DNA from: Flavitalea sp966112615
Lineage (GTDB): Bacteria; Bacteroidota; Bacteroidia; Chitinophagales; Chitinophagaceae
Direction of reading: 5' to 3'
NCBI GenBank assembly: GCA_966112615.1
Contig: CBHWDO010000011.1
Coordinates: forward strand, 1 to 64,000
Length of the DNA stretch: 64,000 nucleotides
Below are positions 51,289 through 58,651 of this stretch, piece after piece (position 1 is the stretch's first letter; every line of letters starts with the position of its first letter). The position numbers and the translations under genes were made by a program. The notes beneath the pieces are model-generated. The model saw nothing but the letters and a program-made list of their open reading frames with translations. It made no database searches and was not told where the DNA came from.

Positions 51289-52071
51289 TCATAAGACTAT
51301 ACTGGTTCCTGAACTTCCGTTCAGCAAGGCAGGTAACTGTTCCGCTTTGCCGATGATCACTTTGGAAACGCCGCTGTGCAGTGCTGCAAAAGCGTTGTCT
51401 AATTTAGGGATCATGCCTGCAAAGATCTTTTGTTCTGCTTTAAGTGTTTCGTAGAGTGTAGGATCAATGACCGGAATTACGGTGCTATCGTCTTCTGCGT
51501 TCTCGAGTACACCTGCTTTTTCAAAAGAGTAGATCAGGATTACCTGGTAGTGTTTGCTGAGTGCTTTGGCAGTTTCCTGCGCAATAGTGTCGGCATTGGT
51601 ATTCAGCAGTTGACCTTGCCCGTTATGCGTGACCGGCGCAATGACCGGGACTATCTGCTGATCGATCAATGTTTTCAATGTGTCGGCATTTACAGCTTCC
51701 ACATCACCCACAAAACCATAATCTATATTTGCGTTTGTTCTTTTTTTTGCTTTGATAAGATTTCCATCTGCACCGCACAATCCAATGGCGTTGCAGTTTT
51801 TAGCCTGAAGTGTTGCAACGATATTCTTATTGATATAACCAGCATACACCATCGTTACGATCTTCAGGGTTTCTGCGTCTGTGATCCTTCTTCCATCCAC
51901 CATCTGTTGCGGCACCTGCAGTTGTTCTGCCAGTCGAGTTGCCAGTTTCCCACCACCATGAATCAAAACCTTTGGTCCTTCAACCGCAGCAAGCTGCGAA
52001 AGAAAATCCTGGAGTTTGGATTCGTGGTCGATGATGTTGCCTCCTATCTTTATTACGTAGAGAGAATCCAT
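51289..52071 (-). CDS. argB: N-acylglutamate kinase
   Basis: ArgB phosphorylates N-acetyl- or N-succinylglutamate. The 260-residue amino-acid-kinase fold shows the opening YVIKIGGNIID, the glycine loop VLIHGGGKLATRLAEQL, and VDGRRITDAETLKIVTMVYAG. Later segments are VIPVIAPVTHNGQGQLLNTNAD and GMIPKLDNAFAAL. It starts 84 bases after the argF' stop, a gap filled by ATCGGG repeats. Acyl preference is not decided by sequence alone. Confidence 0.95.
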   Translation of the reverse strand: MDSLYVIKIGGNIIDHESKLQDFLSQLAAVEGPKVLIHGGGKLATRLAEQLQVPQQMVDGRRITDAETLKIVTMVYAGYINKNIVATLQAKNCNAIGLCGADGNLIKAKKRTNANIDYGFVGDVEAVNADTLKTLIDQQIVPVIAPVTHNGQGQLLNTNADTIAQETAKALSKHYQVILIYSFEKAGVLENAEDDSTVIPVIDPTLYETLKAEQKIFAGMIPKLDNAFAALHSGVSKVIIGKAEQLPALLNGSSGTSIVL

Positions 52072-52081
52072 ATTTAAATTT

Positions 52082-52152
52082 TAATCGGGAATCGGGAATC
52101 GAGAATCGGGAATCTGCGCTTTCCCTATTCTCCCTTCCCGATTCCCCATTCT
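52082..52152 (-). repeat. ATCGGG repeats between argF' and argB
   Basis: In the minus-strand sense, GAATGGGGAATCGGGAAGGG follows the argF' stop, and GATTCCCGATTCTCGATTCCC precedes argB (split words of GAATCGG and its complement). The two arms can pair into an intra-operon hairpin around AAAGCGCAG. There is no good terminator T tract. Confidence 0.8.
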
Positions 52153-52155
52153 GGT

Positions 52156-53106
52156 TTAAAGGGATTGAAGAATAGTGCTCAACACCGCCTGCGCTGCCCA
52201 CACCCTATTCCCCGCTTCCTGCGTCACTATGCTGTTTGGTCCGTCGAGGATCTCGTCACTGAGTTCAACATTCCTTCTTACCGGCAAACAATGCATCACT
52301 TTTGCATTGTTGGTCAGTGCAAGTTTTTTATTGTCGAGCATCCATGCTGGATCATTGCAATAGATCTTTCCATAATCATTGAAAGTGCTCCAGTTCTTTA
52401 CATATACATAATCTGCGCCTTCCAATGCACTCTTCTGATCATGCGTGATGGTTGCACCTTTGGTGAACTGAGGATCCAATTCATAATCTTCAGGATGAGT
52501 GATCACGAAATCTGCTTCGCCCCAGGCATTCACCCATTGTGCGAAACTGTTGGAAACACACTGTGGGAGAGGTTTTACATGTGGTGCCCACGACAATACA
52601 ATCTTTGGTCTTTGTACCGTCAGTGTTTCCTTGATGGTAATGATATCAGTAAAACTTTGCAGCGGATGAAGTGTTGCGCTTTCTAAGCTCACCACCGGAA
52701 TCCCTGCATATTTGATGAACTGACTGATGTACAGTTCGCTGTAATCGTCTTCTTTATTCTTCAATGACGGGAAGGTTCTGATACAAAGAATATCAAAATA
52801 CTTTCCCATGATCGGTGCGGCATCTTTCACATGCTCCACGGTGCTTCCGCTCATGATCGCTTCTTCCTCAAATTCAAGCGCCCATCCTTCCTGGCCTACA
52901 TTGAACACGATCGCTTCCATTCCCAATTGCTGCGCTGCGATCTGAGTGCTCAGCCTTGTGCGCATGCTTGGGTTTAAGAACAGCAACCCTATTCTTTTAT
53001 TCTGACCTAATAATTTGTCTTTGAATGGATCGGCCTTGTAGGCAAGCGCTTTTTCAACCAACTGGTTGATATTGGGGACATCATGTACTGAAATAAAATT
53101 TCTCAT
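52156..53106 (-). CDS. argF': N-acylornithine carbamoyltransferase (ArgF')
   Basis: This 316-residue transcarbamylase carbamoylates N-acetyl- or N-succinylornithine rather than ornithine. It has FLNPSMRTRLSTQIAAQQLG in place of the usual STRTR loop, HPLQSFTDIITIKET where ordinary enzymes have HPCQ, and MHCLPVRRNVELSDEILD near the end. These mark the AOTCase/SOTCase branch known from Xanthomonas and Bacteroides. In the loop GSTVEHVKDAAP a valine may occupy the acyl-selective position, which would favour the succinyl form; that needs an alignment. It starts four bases after argD. Confidence 0.9.
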   Translation of the reverse strand: MRNFISVHDVPNINQLVEKALAYKADPFKDKLLGQNKRIGLLFLNPSMRTRLSTQIAAQQLGMEAIVFNVGQEGWALEFEEEAIMSGSTVEHVKDAAPIMGKYFDILCIRTFPSLKNKEDDYSELYISQFIKYAGIPVVSLESATLHPLQSFTDIITIKETLTVQRPKIVLSWAPHVKPLPQCVSNSFAQWVNAWGEADFVITHPEDYELDPQFTKGATITHDQKSALEGADYVYVKNWSTFNDYGKIYCNDPAWMLDNKKLALTNNAKVMHCLPVRRNVELSDEILDGPNSIVTQEAGNRVWAAQAVLSTILQSL

Positions 53107-53110
53107 CTTG

Positions 53111-54271
53111 TTAGGCAGGGATTTGATTGGATGAAAGAATGGAATGAATTTCGTTCTTTACTGCTTCAAGAAAGTGATCGGCATCTGCTTTTGTCAATGC
53201 CAGTGAAGGCAGCAACCTGATCACATTTGGTTTTGCTTCACCGATGAAGATCTTCTGTTTCCAGAGCAAATTCTTTTTAAGATCCTTTACTTCTTCTGCT
53301 ACATCAAATCCAATCATCAATCCTCTTCCTCTAACATTTTGAAGTTGCGGAATAGATTTTAATTCATTCATGATATATTCTCCCATTTCTTCAGCATGCT
53401 GTATGAGATTATCTTTTTCTATCACTTCCAATACAGCCAATGCTGCAGCACAAGCAAGATGGTTTCCGCCAAACGTAGTTCCCAGCATTCCATGTTTTGG
53501 CTGGATATGTGGCGCTACAATGATCCCTCCAATCGGAAATCCATTGCCCATTCCTTTTGCCATAGAATAAATATCTGCATTCACCCCCGCAAAATCATGC
53601 GAGAAAAATTTACCTGATCTTCCGTATCCGCACTGCACACTATCGGCAATATAAACAGCTCCATATTCATCACACAAGTTCCTGATGGTTCTGAGGAATT
53701 CTTCTGTGGCGATATTAATTCCTCCAACTCCCTGGATCCCTTCAATGATCACAGCTGCGACTTCATGTCCGTATTGTTGAAATGCTTCTTTCAATGCTTC
53801 TTTATCATTGAATGGAAGAAAGCTAATATTCTCAGTTTGATTCACCGGCGCAACGATCGATGGATTATCAGTTGCTGCTACCGCCAGTGAAGTTCTTCCG
53901 TGAAATGCTTTTTTAAAAGCAATGATTTTTTTTCTTCCTGTATGAAATGATGCAAGTTTCAATGCATTTTCATTTGCTTCTGCACCTGAGTTACATAAGA
54001 ATAACTGGTAATCTTCTTTGCCACTCACCTTCCCAAGCAATGCTGCGAGCTCCTGCTGGATAGGAATGCGAATGGAGTTTGAATAAAACCCAACCTTGTT
54101 CAGCTGTTCCGTCAATCGCGTTACATAATGTGGATGCGTATGACCGATAGAGATCACTGCATGTCCGCCATACATATCAAGATACTGCTGACCTGCATCA
54201 TCCCATACATGAGAACCGTTGGCCCTCTCGATGGTGATGTTGTTGATTGGATAAACGTCAAAGAGATTCAT
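53111..54271 (-). CDS. argD: N-acylornithine aminotransferase
   Basis: ArgD is a PLP enzyme converting N-acylglutamate semialdehyde to N-acylornithine. From the ATG at 54271 it has 386 residues and starts MNLFDVYPINNITIERANG. The longer frame would overlap argC by 55 bases with a TTG start and was not used. Motifs include YLDMYGGHAVISIGHTHP, FCNSGAEANENALKLA-like (FLCNSGAEANENALKL), AVYIADSVQCGYGRSG and the PLP lysine in SMAKGMGNGFPIGG. The ATG is one base after the argC stop. Confidence 0.95.
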   Translation of the reverse strand: MNLFDVYPINNITIERANGSHVWDDAGQQYLDMYGGHAVISIGHTHPHYVTRLTEQLNKVGFYSNSIRIPIQQELAALLGKVSGKEDYQLFLCNSGAEANENALKLASFHTGRKKIIAFKKAFHGRTSLAVAATDNPSIVAPVNQTENISFLPFNDKEALKEAFQQYGHEVAAVIIEGIQGVGGINIATEEFLRTIRNLCDEYGAVYIADSVQCGYGRSGKFFSHDFAGVNADIYSMAKGMGNGFPIGGIIVAPHIQPKHGMLGTTFGGNHLACAAALAVLEVIEKDNLIQHAEEMGEYIMNELKSIPQLQNVRGRGLMIGFDVAEEVKDLKKNLLWKQKIFIGEAKPNVIRLLPSLALTKADADHFLEAVKNEIHSILSSNQIPA

Positions 54272-54272
54272 C

Positions 54273-55259
54273 TTAGAAATAATTTGCTTTAAGGTTGAGA
54301 CCTGCTTTTTCATCAAGGCCAAAAGCAAGGTTCATGTTCTGAACTGCCTGTCCTGATGCGCCTTTCAACAGGTTATCAATGATGGAATGGATCACCAGCT
54401 TGGTTCCAACTTTTTCAAGTTGAATGATGCATTTGTTGGTATTCACTACCTGTTTTAAAAAGATAGGTGACTCACTCACATGAGTGAATGCAGCACCTTT
54501 ATAAAAGTCTTTGAATAGCTTATTGAGTTCTCCTGCCGGTAATTCACAATCGATCTGTGAACTGATAAAAATTCCACGGGTAAAATCTCCTCTCCATGGA
54601 ATGAAACTCAGATCGATCTTTCCTTTGGCCTGCAGTTGTGCTATAGATTCACCGATCTCACCAAGATGCTGGTGGGTCAATGTTTTATATGCCTGGATAT
54701 TATTTGCTCTCCAGCTGAAATGGGAAGTCTGAGCCAAGCCTTGTCCTGCACCTGTTGAACCGGTGATACCTGTGGTATAAATATTTTCAAGCAAACCCGC
54801 TTTAGCGAGTGGCAACAATCCTAACTGAATAGCCGATGCAAAGCATCCGGGGTTTGCGATGTATTGTGCTTTAATAATTTCTTCCCTGTTTAATTCAGGC
54901 AATCCATACACAAAGGTTTTGTCACCATGTGTGCAGGATCCTTTCAACCGGAAATCATTGGAAAGGTCGATGATCTTTGCTGACGCAGGCAATGTATGGT
55001 CGTCCAAAAATTTCCTGGAATCCCCATGGCCCATGCAGAAGAAGTATACATCTGCATCCTGTGATACACTGTCATGAAATACAAGATCAGTATCTCCAAC
55101 AAGATCATGGTGTACCGAATGCACTGCATTTCCTGCATTGCTTCTTGAATAGATATTGATGATCTCGGCATTCGGATGGTTGATCAGCAACCTGATCAGT
55201 TCACCACCTGTATAACCCGCACCACCAATGATGGATACCTTAATTTTTTGCATCTGCAT
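54273..55259 (-). CDS. argC: N-acyl-gamma-glutamyl-phosphate reductase
   Basis: ArgC reduces the acylglutamyl phosphate to the semialdehyde with NADPH. The 328 residues open with KIKVSIIGGAGYTGGELIRLL, and the catalytic cysteine is in YIANPGCFASAIQLGLLPL near residue 143. Two in-frame ATG codons (55259, 55253) overlap the end of argG by 20 or 14 bases, so translation is probably coupled. It sits between argG and argD in the operon. Confidence 0.96.
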   Translation of the reverse strand: MQMQKIKVSIIGGAGYTGGELIRLLINHPNAEIINIYSRSNAGNAVHSVHHDLVGDTDLVFHDSVSQDADVYFFCMGHGDSRKFLDDHTLPASAKIIDLSNDFRLKGSCTHGDKTFVYGLPELNREEIIKAQYIANPGCFASAIQLGLLPLAKAGLLENIYTTGITGSTGAGQGLAQTSHFSWRANNIQAYKTLTHQHLGEIGESIAQLQAKGKIDLSFIPWRGDFTRGIFISSQIDCELPAGELNKLFKDFYKGAAFTHVSESPIFLKQVVNTNKCIIQLEKVGTKLVIHSIIDNLLKGASGQAVQNMNLAFGLDEKAGLNLKANYF

Positions 55260-56451
55260 CTTCTTTTACCTGGTGATAGATCATGGTCTGGTTGCCGAAG
55301 ATCTTGCTGAATCCTCTTACATCTTCGCCTGTCCAGCCGCTGTTCATCTCACCATATTTACCAAACTTGCTATTCATGAGGTCATAATCAGATTCAATTC
55401 CGATCACCTGGAACCTGTATGGCATCAGGGTTACAAACACATCGCCTGTAACATTCTGCTGCGAATTATTGAGGTATGCTTCAATATCTCTCATCACCGG
55501 GTCAAGGATCTGACCTTCATGTAACCAGTTACCGTAGAAGGAAGACAATTGATCCTTCCAGGTCAGCTGCCACTTGCTCAGCACATGCTTTTCCAGTGTA
55601 TGATGTGCTTTAAGGATCACCATCGGCGCTGCTGCTTCAAAACCAACTCTTCCTTTGATACCAATGATAGTATCTCCAACATGTATATCTCTTCCCAGTC
55701 CAAATGGTCCTGCGATGGTTTGCAGATATTGAATGGCTTCTGATGGATGATCAAAATTTTTATCGTTGATAGCTGAAAGCTCACCTTTTACAAATGACAG
55801 TTTCACTTCTTCAGCTTCGGTTTTTGTAACCTGGGTTGGCCATGCTTCTTCAGGAAGCATTCCTTTTGAGTTGAGTGTTTCCTTTCCTCCAACACTGGTT
55901 CCCCACAAACCTTTGTTGATGGAATACATGGCTTTTTCGAAGTTCATGTTGGTCACACCTTTCTTTTTGAGGTAGTCGATCTCCGCTTCGCGACTGAGTT
56001 TCAGGTCGCGGATAGGCGTAAGAATCTCAACCCCTGGGATCATGATATGGAAGATCATGTCGAAACGAACCTGGTCGTTGCCCGCACCGGTTGATCCATG
56101 TGCCACGATATCAGCATTCAGTTTTTTCACATGTTCAGCGATATGCAGTGCCTGACTGAGTCGCTCGGCGCTTACTGAAAGCGGGTAGGTATTGTTCTTC
56201 AGGATATTCCCGTAGATCAGGTATTTGATAATGGAATCGTAATAGCTTTTTACGGCATTAACGGTTGTATGCGTTTTCACTCCGAGTGCATAGGCATGTT
56301 TTTCAACCTGGTCAAGTTCTTCCTGTGAAAAACCACCGGTGTTCACGATGATACTATGCACTTCGTGACCGAGATCTTCTCCGAGGTATTTTACACAAAA
56401 AGAAGTATCTAGTCCGCCGCTGAATCCAAGTACAACCTTTTTACGCTCCAT
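55240..56451 (-). CDS. argG: Argininosuccinate synthase
   Basis: ArgG joins citrulline and aspartate with ATP. The 403 residues open with VVLGFSGGLDTSFCVKYL, the PP-loop motif, and contain IVAHGSTGAGNDQVRFD near residue 120. It is preceded by the GNAT gene with a 56-base gap (56452-56507) in which I see only a short GC-rich GGGGGCCTCGCGCC stretch. In the arg operon it lies before the acylglutamate genes rather than next to argH. Confidence 0.96.
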   Translation of the reverse strand: MERKKVVLGFSGGLDTSFCVKYLGEDLGHEVHSIIVNTGGFSQEELDQVEKHAYALGVKTHTTVNAVKSYYDSIIKYLIYGNILKNNTYPLSVSAERLSQALHIAEHVKKLNADIVAHGSTGAGNDQVRFDMIFHIMIPGVEILTPIRDLKLSREAEIDYLKKKGVTNMNFEKAMYSINKGLWGTSVGGKETLNSKGMLPEEAWPTQVTKTEAEEVKLSFVKGELSAINDKNFDHPSEAIQYLQTIAGPFGLGRDIHVGDTIIGIKGRVGFEAAAPMVILKAHHTLEKHVLSKWQLTWKDQLSSFYGNWLHEGQILDPVMRDIEAYLNNSQQNVTGDVFVTLMPYRFQVIGIESDYDLMNSKFGKYGEMNSGWTGEDVRGFSKIFGNQTMIYHQVKEDADAKN

Positions 56452-56507
56452 TGTAGGGTAATTTGAAAGAGTGAATCAATATGAATAGAGGCGCGAGGCC
56501 CCCGGGT

Positions 56508-57227
56508 TTATAAATTGAAAAAATAGCTGAGGATCGACTTCCTGTTCTTCACAACATCTTTCTGCTCCCTGGTCTCATTCTTCATGAATGGCTTCAGCAA
56601 TTTCCATTTTTTGATGCGCATGAAGCGCTCATAGAGCTTGGAATGTTTGGTGAAGTCTTCTTTGGTTTCCTCAGGTTCGTAGTGATCCTTTGGATCATAC
56701 AGCATGGCAGTGCAAAGGCAGTTCTTTCTTTCCTTGCTCATCAGGATATCGTAGTTCACGCAGCTTTTACAGCCTGCCCAGAAAGCTTCGTCCTGTGTAA
56801 GTTCGGAGTAGGTAACAGGTTCATAACCCAGTTCGGAGTTGATCTTCATAACAGCGAGTCCTGTTGTGAGACCGAATATTTTAGACTCAGGAAATTTCTT
56901 CCTGGAGAGCTCGAAGATCTTTTTCTTGATTTGCTTGGCCAGGCCGCCTTTACGGAATTCAGGTGCCACAATGAGTCCCGAATTCGCTACATAACCGCCA
57001 TGACCCCATGTTTCAATATAACAGAATCCTGCCCAGATGCCATCGTTGGAGAACGCAATGACTGCTTTCCCTTCGCGCATTTTTTCCTGGATATATTCAG
57101 GAGTTCTTTTTGCTATCCCAGTGCCTCTTGCCTTAGCGGAAGAGGCCATCTCATCGCAGATGATCTGGGCGAAATCCAAATGGGATTCGTTTGCTACAAG
57201 TATTTGAAATTGTGATTGCTGCTGCAT
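56508..57227 (-). CDS. GNAT acetyltransferase heading the arg operon, candidate N-acylglutamate synthase
   Basis: This 239-residue protein has a GNAT fold in its first 150 residues (ESHLDFAQIICDEM, VANSGLIVAPEFRKGGLAKQIKKKI with the acyl-CoA loop, GLTTGLAVMKINSELGYEPV). A C-terminal extension contains four cysteines (FWAGCKSCVNYDI, KNCLCTAML). No argA, argJ or ArgB-fused synthase is in the window, and this gene leads an operon for all other steps. It is therefore the likely enzyme that acylates glutamate; some Bacteroidota GNATs next to arg genes are thought to do this. A row of hairpins fills its 5' side. Confidence 0.72.
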   Translation of the reverse strand: MQQQSQFQILVANESHLDFAQIICDEMASSAKARGTGIAKRTPEYIQEKMREGKAVIAFSNDGIWAGFCYIETWGHGGYVANSGLIVAPEFRKGGLAKQIKKKIFELSRKKFPESKIFGLTTGLAVMKINSELGYEPVTYSELTQDEAFWAGCKSCVNYDILMSKERKNCLCTAMLYDPKDHYEPEETKEDFTKHSKLYERFMRIKKWKLLKPFMKNETREQKDVVKNRKSILSYFFNL

Positions 57228-57249
57228 TTCCCGTTAAATGATGGGTGAA

Positions 57250-57424
57250 CGATCCAGTGACAGGGTCACTGATGAAAATTCCGGTCCTGACCTGGGGAGG
57301 ACCTAAAACATTACCATATGGTATACAGGTATCAACGTCGTACCCTAACGGGAACGGGACGACAAAAAACTGTACCTGGAAGTACAGAGAAAAACCCACG
57401 CAGTGTGGTAGCAAGTCTTGCTAC
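57250..57424. ncRNA. Row of seven small hairpins upstream of the arg operon
   Basis: Seven consecutive short inverted repeats occur: 57255-57271 (7 bp, loop AGG), 57283-57303 (6 bp), 57312-57323 (palindrome TACCATATGGTA, which can also pair with GGTA at 57328-57331), 57337-57363 (8 bp with one bulge), 57370-57387 (6 bp), 57394-57409 (5 bp with a bulge) and 57408-57424 (7 bp, loop GTC). Linkers are A-rich on the plus strand and T-rich on the minus strand. It could be a leader of the GNAT-arg mRNA or a separate RNA on either strand. I recognise no known RNA family. Confidence 0.55.
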
Positions 57425-57470
57425 TTCAGCGAAAAATATGGCAGGTTTTTTTGACATTTCTTCTAATAAA

Positions 57471-57531
57471 CTGGTCTGAATAAAATTTTATAACTCTGCA
57501 AAAGAAATCATTTTTCTTTATAAGGGACCAG
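57471..57531. other. Inverted repeats between hairpin row and pcrB
   Basis: CTGGTC (57471-57476) and GACCAG (57526-57531) are complementary and enclose an A/T-rich hairpin AAAGAAA...TTTCTTT (about 57500-57519). It may be the pcrB terminator or part of the arg promoter region. I find no exact TAnnTTTG box for the GNAT gene here. Confidence 0.4.
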
Positions 57532-57568
57532 TTTTATTTGTAAAATTTTGAAGAACTACAGAGAAATA

Positions 57569-58327
57569 TTAATAACGAACGGTTGTTAAGGAGTGAATCG
57601 CAGCGCTCATTTCTTCGATCAGGGCAGTGTCTTTTTCTATTGCATTGCCAATTACGATCACATCCGCTCCAGCTTTACAATTCCGGTAAGCCTTTTCAGG
57701 ATCCAGGATCCCGCCGCCGATGATCAGTGGAATCTCAATATTGGCGGCCACTGCAGCGATCATTTCTTCCGAAATAGGTCTTTTTGCACCGCTTCCTGCA
57801 TCCATATAGATCAGTTTCAAACCCAGCATTTCACCTGCCATAGCCGTACAAACTGCTATATCTTTTTTATCGTGGGGAATGGGTGATGAATTACTGATAT
57901 AGGAAACTGTTGTTGGAGCACCTCCGTCGATCACCATATATCCTGTAGGCATGATCTCGAGGCCGCTGTGTTTTACGATGCTGGCCGACATAACATGGGC
58001 GCCGATCAGTAATTCCGGGTTTCTTCCGGAGATCAGGGAAAGATACAGGAGAGCGTCGGCCTGGGTGGAGACCTGTGCCGGGCTTCCGGGAAACAGGATC
58101 ACCGGGATGCTGCAGGTAAGTTTGATCCTTTTGATCAGTTCACTCATTTTATTGCCGATCACAAGGCTGCCCCCAACGAGGAAATAATCAACTGAAGCTT
58201 TAATGGAAAGCGCCACCAGGTCATCCACTTTATCGAGCGAAAGGTTATCAGGATCGATCAGAACCGCAAAGGATTTCTTTCCTGATGATTTTCGTTCAAC
58301 GATAGAATGGTAAATGTTCCTGGTCAT
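57569..58327 (-). CDS. Geranylgeranylglyceryl phosphate synthase family protein (PcrB-like)
   Basis: The GGGPS/PcrB family attaches a polyprenyl diphosphate to glycerol-1-phosphate. From the ATG at 58327 it has 252 residues. TIM-barrel motifs are FAVLIDPDNLSLDKVDDL, SVDYFLVGGSLVIGNKM, PVILFPGSPAQVSTQADALL, LIYMDAGSGAKRPI and LIIGGGILDPEKAYRNCKAGAD, with the phosphate-binding loops intact. Some Bacteroidota have enzymes of this group. The product here is unknown. A longer frame starts at a TTG (58351) and is not preferred. Confidence 0.9.
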   Translation of the reverse strand: MTRNIYHSIVERKSSGKKSFAVLIDPDNLSLDKVDDLVALSIKASVDYFLVGGSLVIGNKMSELIKRIKLTCSIPVILFPGSPAQVSTQADALLYLSLISGRNPELLIGAHVMSASIVKHSGLEIMPTGYMVIDGGAPTTVSYISNSSPIPHDKKDIAVCTAMAGEMLGLKLIYMDAGSGAKRPISEEMIAAVAANIEIPLIIGGGILDPEKAYRNCKAGADVIVIGNAIEKDTALIEEMSAAIHSLTTVRY

Positions 58328-58651
58328 GCTGCGTCGGTTGGTCTGCCACAAAAATGCAAAAACTATTTTGTTTCCCCTAATGCAGTGCTGACCGGGGCTT
58401 TGTTTTTTAATTCATGCATAGAAATTGGTATTGATTAAACAAGTGTTTTGGGTATTTTTATTAATCCACAATTCATATAAAATGGTGGATAATGGACCAG
58501 ACCCAGTGCAGTTCTGAACTACGAAAAACCGTCTTCTTCTTTATCCACAGGCTGTGCATATCTGAGACAAGGAAATGTCAATGACGAAAGATATTTTCGT
58601 TGCCTGTCTCAAAATTTTCTTACTTACTATATAACTGATAAACTCCGGACA
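58328..58651. promoter_or_regulatory. Regulatory region of nrdJ with DnaA-box-like sites and a nested hairpin
   Basis: This gap of about 320 bases contains a perfect DnaA box TTATCCACA (58541-58549) and two one-mismatch boxes, TAATCCACA (58462-58470) and, inverted, GGTGGATAA (58484-58492). A hairpin follows: TGAGACA-AGG (58563-58572) pairs with CC-TGTCTCA (58603-58611) with one bulge, enclosing ACGAAA/TTTCGT. I see no cobalamin riboswitch box and no exact TAnnTTTG close to the start. Confidence 0.45.

Noticed and set aside
57250..57424. CRISPR array or integron attC row
   Set aside because: The stems have different sequences, with no common repeat and no uniform spacers; no cas, integrase or reverse transcriptase gene is near.
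57245..57454. 69-codon plus-strand and 88-codon minus-strand frames over the hairpin row
   Set aside because: Neither resembles a known protein, and the sequence is better explained by perfect stems with A-rich linkers. Left open in the finding on the hairpin row.
58328..58651. Cobalamin riboswitch or chromosomal origin before nrdJ
   Set aside because: No B12-box consensus is visible. Three DnaA-like boxes without an AT-rich unwinding region or dnaA/dnaN nearby are too little for oriC.
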